A DNA stretch of 64,000 nt, taken from assembly GCF_042678145.1 (NCBI RefSeq), contig NZ_JBHUDG010000051.1, forward strand, positions 62,001 to 126,000, given 5' to 3'. Of the stretch, positions 61,510 through 64,000 are shown in pieces (position 1 is the first letter of the stretch; every line of letters begins with the position of its first letter). The translations under genes and the position numbers were made by a program. The notes below the pieces were generated by a model, which did not search any database, was not told the DNA's origin, and was given only the letters and a program-made list of their open reading frames with translations. This DNA is from Pseudopedobacter beijingensis. GTDB lineage: Bacteria > Bacteroidota > Bacteroidia > Sphingobacteriales > Sphingobacteriaceae.

Positions 61510-62379
61510 CTATTTTTCTATACTGATGGTATAATTTGATTCAAAAACATGGCCATGATCTAATGTCTGAATGCCTGGTTTTTCAGAAATATCTTTTTGT
61601 CCTAACTCATTATCCGCATAACCTAACCAAGGCTCTATACAAACGAACGGTGCACCAGGTTTAGCCCAAATACCTAACTCATTAAATTGATTAAAATCAA
61701 CTTTTATGGATTGTGTGTTTTTTCTGTTTTTCAGATAAACTACTCTTGAATTCAGATTTTTAAAAACCAATGCATCTTCATTAAATAAATCTGCAGTTAG
61801 ATCTAGAATTGTATTCTGACCAAACTCTTTATATTGTCCATTAAATAATCCTGTGGTTGACAGCTTGGATGATACCAAAGTCTCTTCTTTTTCAAATTCA
61901 ATAAAGTAGTCTTCATATACTTCGCTCTCTTCTAAAGGTATATTAAAAGCCGGATGCGCCCCTACAGAAAAATATATCTTTTTATCGTCTTTATTGATTA
62001 CTTTATATAAAATAGTTAACGAATTTCCTGACAGACTATAAGCAACCTCAAATTCAAACTTATAAGGATATATTTTTAAGGTTTCATCATCGTAAGAAAG
62101 AGAAAAAACCGCATGATTAGGTGTTGATTCTATTCTTCTGAACATACTGGTTCTTGCAAAACCATGCCTGCTAAGATTGTAATCATTACCAGAAATAGTA
62201 ATCTTGTTATCTTTTAGCCCACCTACTATCGGAAACAGATTTGGAGCATGGTATCCCCAAACATCTGGGTTTCCTTGCCATATATATTCTTTTCCAGAAA
62301 CTTTATCCTTTATAGAACTCAGTTCGGCACCTTTCAACTTTATCGTAACCTGTAACTTATCGTTTTCTAAAACTACCAT
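61510..62379 (-). CDS. Aldose 1-epimerase family protein (LacX-like)
   Basis: The 289-residue protein has the galactose-mutarotase-type beta-sandwich of the LacX/YeaD-like branch. Seen are LKGAELSSIKDKVSGKEYIW, the sugar-binding SRHGFARTSMF and SVGAHPAFNIPL, and FVCIEPWLGYADN. The catalytic His and Glu pattern of mutarotases is present. The natural sugar is unknown. It lies 17 bp after the exonuclease gene. Confidence 0.92.
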   Translation of the reverse strand: MVVLENDKLQVTIKLKGAELSSIKDKVSGKEYIWQGNPDVWGYHAPNLFPIVGGLKDNKITISGNDYNLSRHGFARTSMFRRIESTPNHAVFSLSYDDETLKIYPYKFEFEVAYSLSGNSLTILYKVINKDDKKIYFSVGAHPAFNIPLEESEVYEDYFIEFEKEETLVSSKLSTTGLFNGQYKEFGQNTILDLTADLFNEDALVFKNLNSRVVYLKNRKNTQSIKVDFNQFNELGIWAKPGAPFVCIEPWLGYADNELGQKDISEKPGIQTLDHGHVFESNYTISIEK

Positions 62380-62396
62380 CCTTAATCTATTTTATA

Positions 62397-63335
62397 TCAA
62401 TGCTTTTTAAATTTATCAGCAAGCATTTTCAGCATATCTGTATCTGCCGGCTTTGAATTATCTACCGTTGGCTTTCTACCGGGTTCTGATTTGGGAGCTG
62501 CTGGTTTTGCCTGTCTTCTGGCTTCATATTTTTGTGCTCTATGTTCGTTCCATATTTTCTCCAATCTATTTTTGGTATACAACGGAAAATCGCCATTCAT
62601 CATCCATCCATAATAACTAGGTTCTTCTTCAAATACCTGAACAACTGTTTTTCCTTTATGTTTTCCAAAGTTAAAACACGGAATATTATCATTATTATAA
62701 ACCATACGGCCCGCAAAATCTACGGGTTTATTCAAATTGGTGAAGTTATGCAAGCCTTCTACATCATTAACAACAGGCTGACTTACATTACCTTCTTTAT
62801 CCTCCCAATCTACATTTTTATATTTTTCTACCTGGGCTAATAAAACTTCATAAGTAGCTCTTGTATCTGCCTCTGCTGTATGCGCATTCAGAATTTCTTT
62901 TCCACAATAAAACCTATACGCTGCTTTTAAAGTTCTTTGTTCCATTTGGTGGAAAACATTCTGAACATCTACAAAATGCCTGTTATCCAAATCAAAACTA
63001 ACTCCTGCCCTCAAAAACTCTTCCATGAGCATAGGAATATCAAATTTATTAGAATTATAACCTGCTAAATCAGCATCTTCCATAAAATCTGCTATTTCTT
63101 TGGCTACCTGAGCAAAAGTAGGTGCATTTTCTATATCCTTATCGTAAATACCATGAATGATAGATGTTTCGTAAGGAATGGGAATAGTTGGGTTTATCTT
63201 ATAAGTTTTGGTTAGTTCGGTTCCGTCAGGATGAACTTTTAAGATAGAAATTTCTACTATTCGATCTGTAGCAAGGTTAACGCCTGTAGCCTCTATATCA
63301 AAAAAAGCTAGGGGACGTTTGAGATTAAGTTTCAT
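62397..63335 (-). CDS. DEDDh-type 3'-5' exonuclease (DnaQ-like)
   Basis: The 312-residue protein begins with an exonuclease domain of the DnaQ fold: Exo I Asp13 and Glu15 in FFDIEATG, Exo II in LAGYNSNKFDIPML, and Exo III with His and Asp in HTAEADTRATYEV. A C-terminal domain (about 215-260, NFGKHKGKTVVQVFEEEPSY) resembles DUF3820-type modules. A basic, Pro-rich tail follows. It may act in repair or RNA/DNA trimming. It starts 1 nt after the small membrane protein gene. Confidence 0.93.
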   Translation of the reverse strand: MKLNLKRPLAFFDIEATGVNLATDRIVEISILKVHPDGTELTKTYKINPTIPIPYETSIIHGIYDKDIENAPTFAQVAKEIADFMEDADLAGYNSNKFDIPMLMEEFLRAGVSFDLDNRHFVDVQNVFHQMEQRTLKAAYRFYCGKEILNAHTAEADTRATYEVLLAQVEKYKNVDWEDKEGNVSQPVVNDVEGLHNFTNLNKPVDFAGRMVYNNDNIPCFNFGKHKGKTVVQVFEEEPSYYGWMMNGDFPLYTKNRLEKIWNEHRAQKYEARRQAKPAAPKSEPGRKPTVDNSKPADTDMLKMLADKFKKH

Positions 63336-63336
63336 T

Positions 63337-63459
63337 TTAACTAAAGATAAGGATGCCTAAAAGAATACCAACTACCATAATAAGGTAAAGCATAATTTCG
63401 TTTTTTGCAAAATGTTTATACTTTGACCAAAATGAATAATCTTCTTCCTTTTTTTTCAT
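63337..63459 (-). CDS. Small single-helix membrane protein (40 aa)
   Basis: The 40-residue frame starts MKKKEEDYSFWSKYKHFAKN and ends with one hydrophobic helix (IMLYLIMVVGILLGILIF). The charged N-terminus should face the cytoplasm. It ends 1 nt before the exonuclease ATG and is probably co-transcribed with it. No function is known to me. Confidence 0.72.
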   Translation of the reverse strand: MKKKEEDYSFWSKYKHFAKNEIMLYLIMVVGILLGILIFS

Positions 63460-63518
63460 GAATTTCAAATATGTATCTGGCAAAAGTGTGAATTTTATCT
63501 TTTAAGGACAATATCAGT

Positions 63519-64000
63519 TTAAGCTTTTTTCCATTTAATACCACAACCTATTGCTTTTGTGATGGTCACATCAGGTTTCTGCCCTTTTTGAATTGCTGAT
63601 ACAGCGTTTTCTACATATTTTATTTTAGCTGTATTTGTGTTTTCGGTATCATTGTCTATAGCCCCAACATACTCTACTATTAATTTTCCGTCCTGTTTTT
63701 TAAGAACATAAGTATGTGGAGTAGCTTTGGCTCCATAGGCTTATGCTATTTCCTGCGTTTCATCTACCAAATATGGAAAGGTATATTTTCTTTCTCTAGC
63801 TCTTTCCTGCATTTTATCAAAGGCATCTGCTTTTGATAATTCTGCATCGTTTGGATTTATTGCAATAACCGGATAACCCAATGGAGCATATTTATTATTG
63901 AGCTCTAATATTCTCTGTTCATATAATTTCACATACGGACAAGGATTACATATAAAAATCACTATAAAGCCTTTTGCTTGTTTATAATCTGAAAGGGAAA
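63519..64000 (-). pseudogene. Thioredoxin-like (AhpC/TSA-type) gene with in-frame TAA, 5' end outside window
   Basis: The visible frame reads into the window as SDYKQAKGFIVIFICNPCPY then VKLYEQRILELNNKYAPLGY, a thioredoxin-like family protein. It is interrupted by TAA at 63743-63741, after DETQEIA. The same frame continues unbroken for 73 codons to a natural stop at 63519 with the expected cis-Pro segment AYGAKATPHTYVL and the end GCGIKWKKA. A Lys codon (AAA) changed to TAA is the simplest cause. Either the gene is inactivated, or the stop is read through, or it is an assembly error. Confidence 0.85.

Overview
The window is AT-rich chromosomal DNA from a member of the Bacteroidota, most likely Sphingobacteriales (Pedobacter/Sphingobacterium-like). 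This rests on recurrent Bacteroidota -7 promoter elements (TAnnTTTG), very short leaders with little Shine-Dalgarno, and lineage-typical genes: DUF4290, a TamL lipoprotein, a type B L31, a GlmU-like nucleotidyltransferase and a patatin-Omp85 fusion. It reads as core housekeeping DNA. I see no phage, plasmid, insertion sequence or CRISPR array.

Layout. 1-1058: 3' part of a BaiN/HI0933-like flavoprotein. 1666-7633: half of a respiratory complex I cluster (nuoA, nuoB, nuoC, nuoD), broken up by purK-purE, a reverse-strand yqgE and pdxH, and ending at a terminator after nuoD. 7700-12671 (reverse): an HTH regulator, Mpl-type Mur ligase, prmA, tpiA, a GlmU-like protein and rpmE2. 12933-15068: a minimal iscS-iscU-iscA iron-sulfur set. 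15389-20556: an outer-membrane patch with a patatin-Omp85 fusion, a small coupled membrane protein and TamL. 20549-21605: a SpoU methyltransferase, tRNA-Cys and a tiny basic protein. 21702-25252 (reverse): a PAS-LuxR regulator, L27/L21, an unknown protein and a dicarboxylate/amino-acid symporter. 25309-26948: an unknown protein, then an ECF sigma factor with a four-helix membrane partner. 27016-32196 (reverse): a SlyD-like isomerase, a DUF255 thioredoxin-like protein, a GH25 lysozyme, an M20 dipeptidase and a small lipoprotein.

32396-47840 (forward): a TPR protein ending in a lone histidine-kinase DHp domain, a UvrD/PcrA helicase, DUF4290-murA, RNase R, a polyprenyl synthase, a stand-alone trpB, a cobalamin riboswitch with metE, and an ABC-F ATPase. 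47919-52835 (reverse): proA, proB, a bile-acid-symporter-like carrier, a NUDIX hydrolase and a CDF metal transporter. 52925-61456 (forward): an aminotransferase, an unknown membrane protein, an MsbA-like ABC exporter, a beta-CASP nuclease, a small protein, a SatD-DUF3307 pair and queG. 61510-64000 (reverse): a LacX-type epimerase, a DEDDh exonuclease, a 40-residue membrane protein and a thioredoxin-like gene interrupted by an in-frame TAA.

The most interesting items are the SatD-DUF3307 pair (a cyclase-like motif pattern plus a helix-turn-helix-like tail, coupled to a polytopic membrane protein), the histidine-kinase-like protein without an ATPase domain, the in-frame stop in the thioredoxin-like gene, the divergent 5'-end overlap of tamL and the SpoU methyltransferase gene, the Asp-type MurA, and two short repeat families that recur in the gene-poor gaps.
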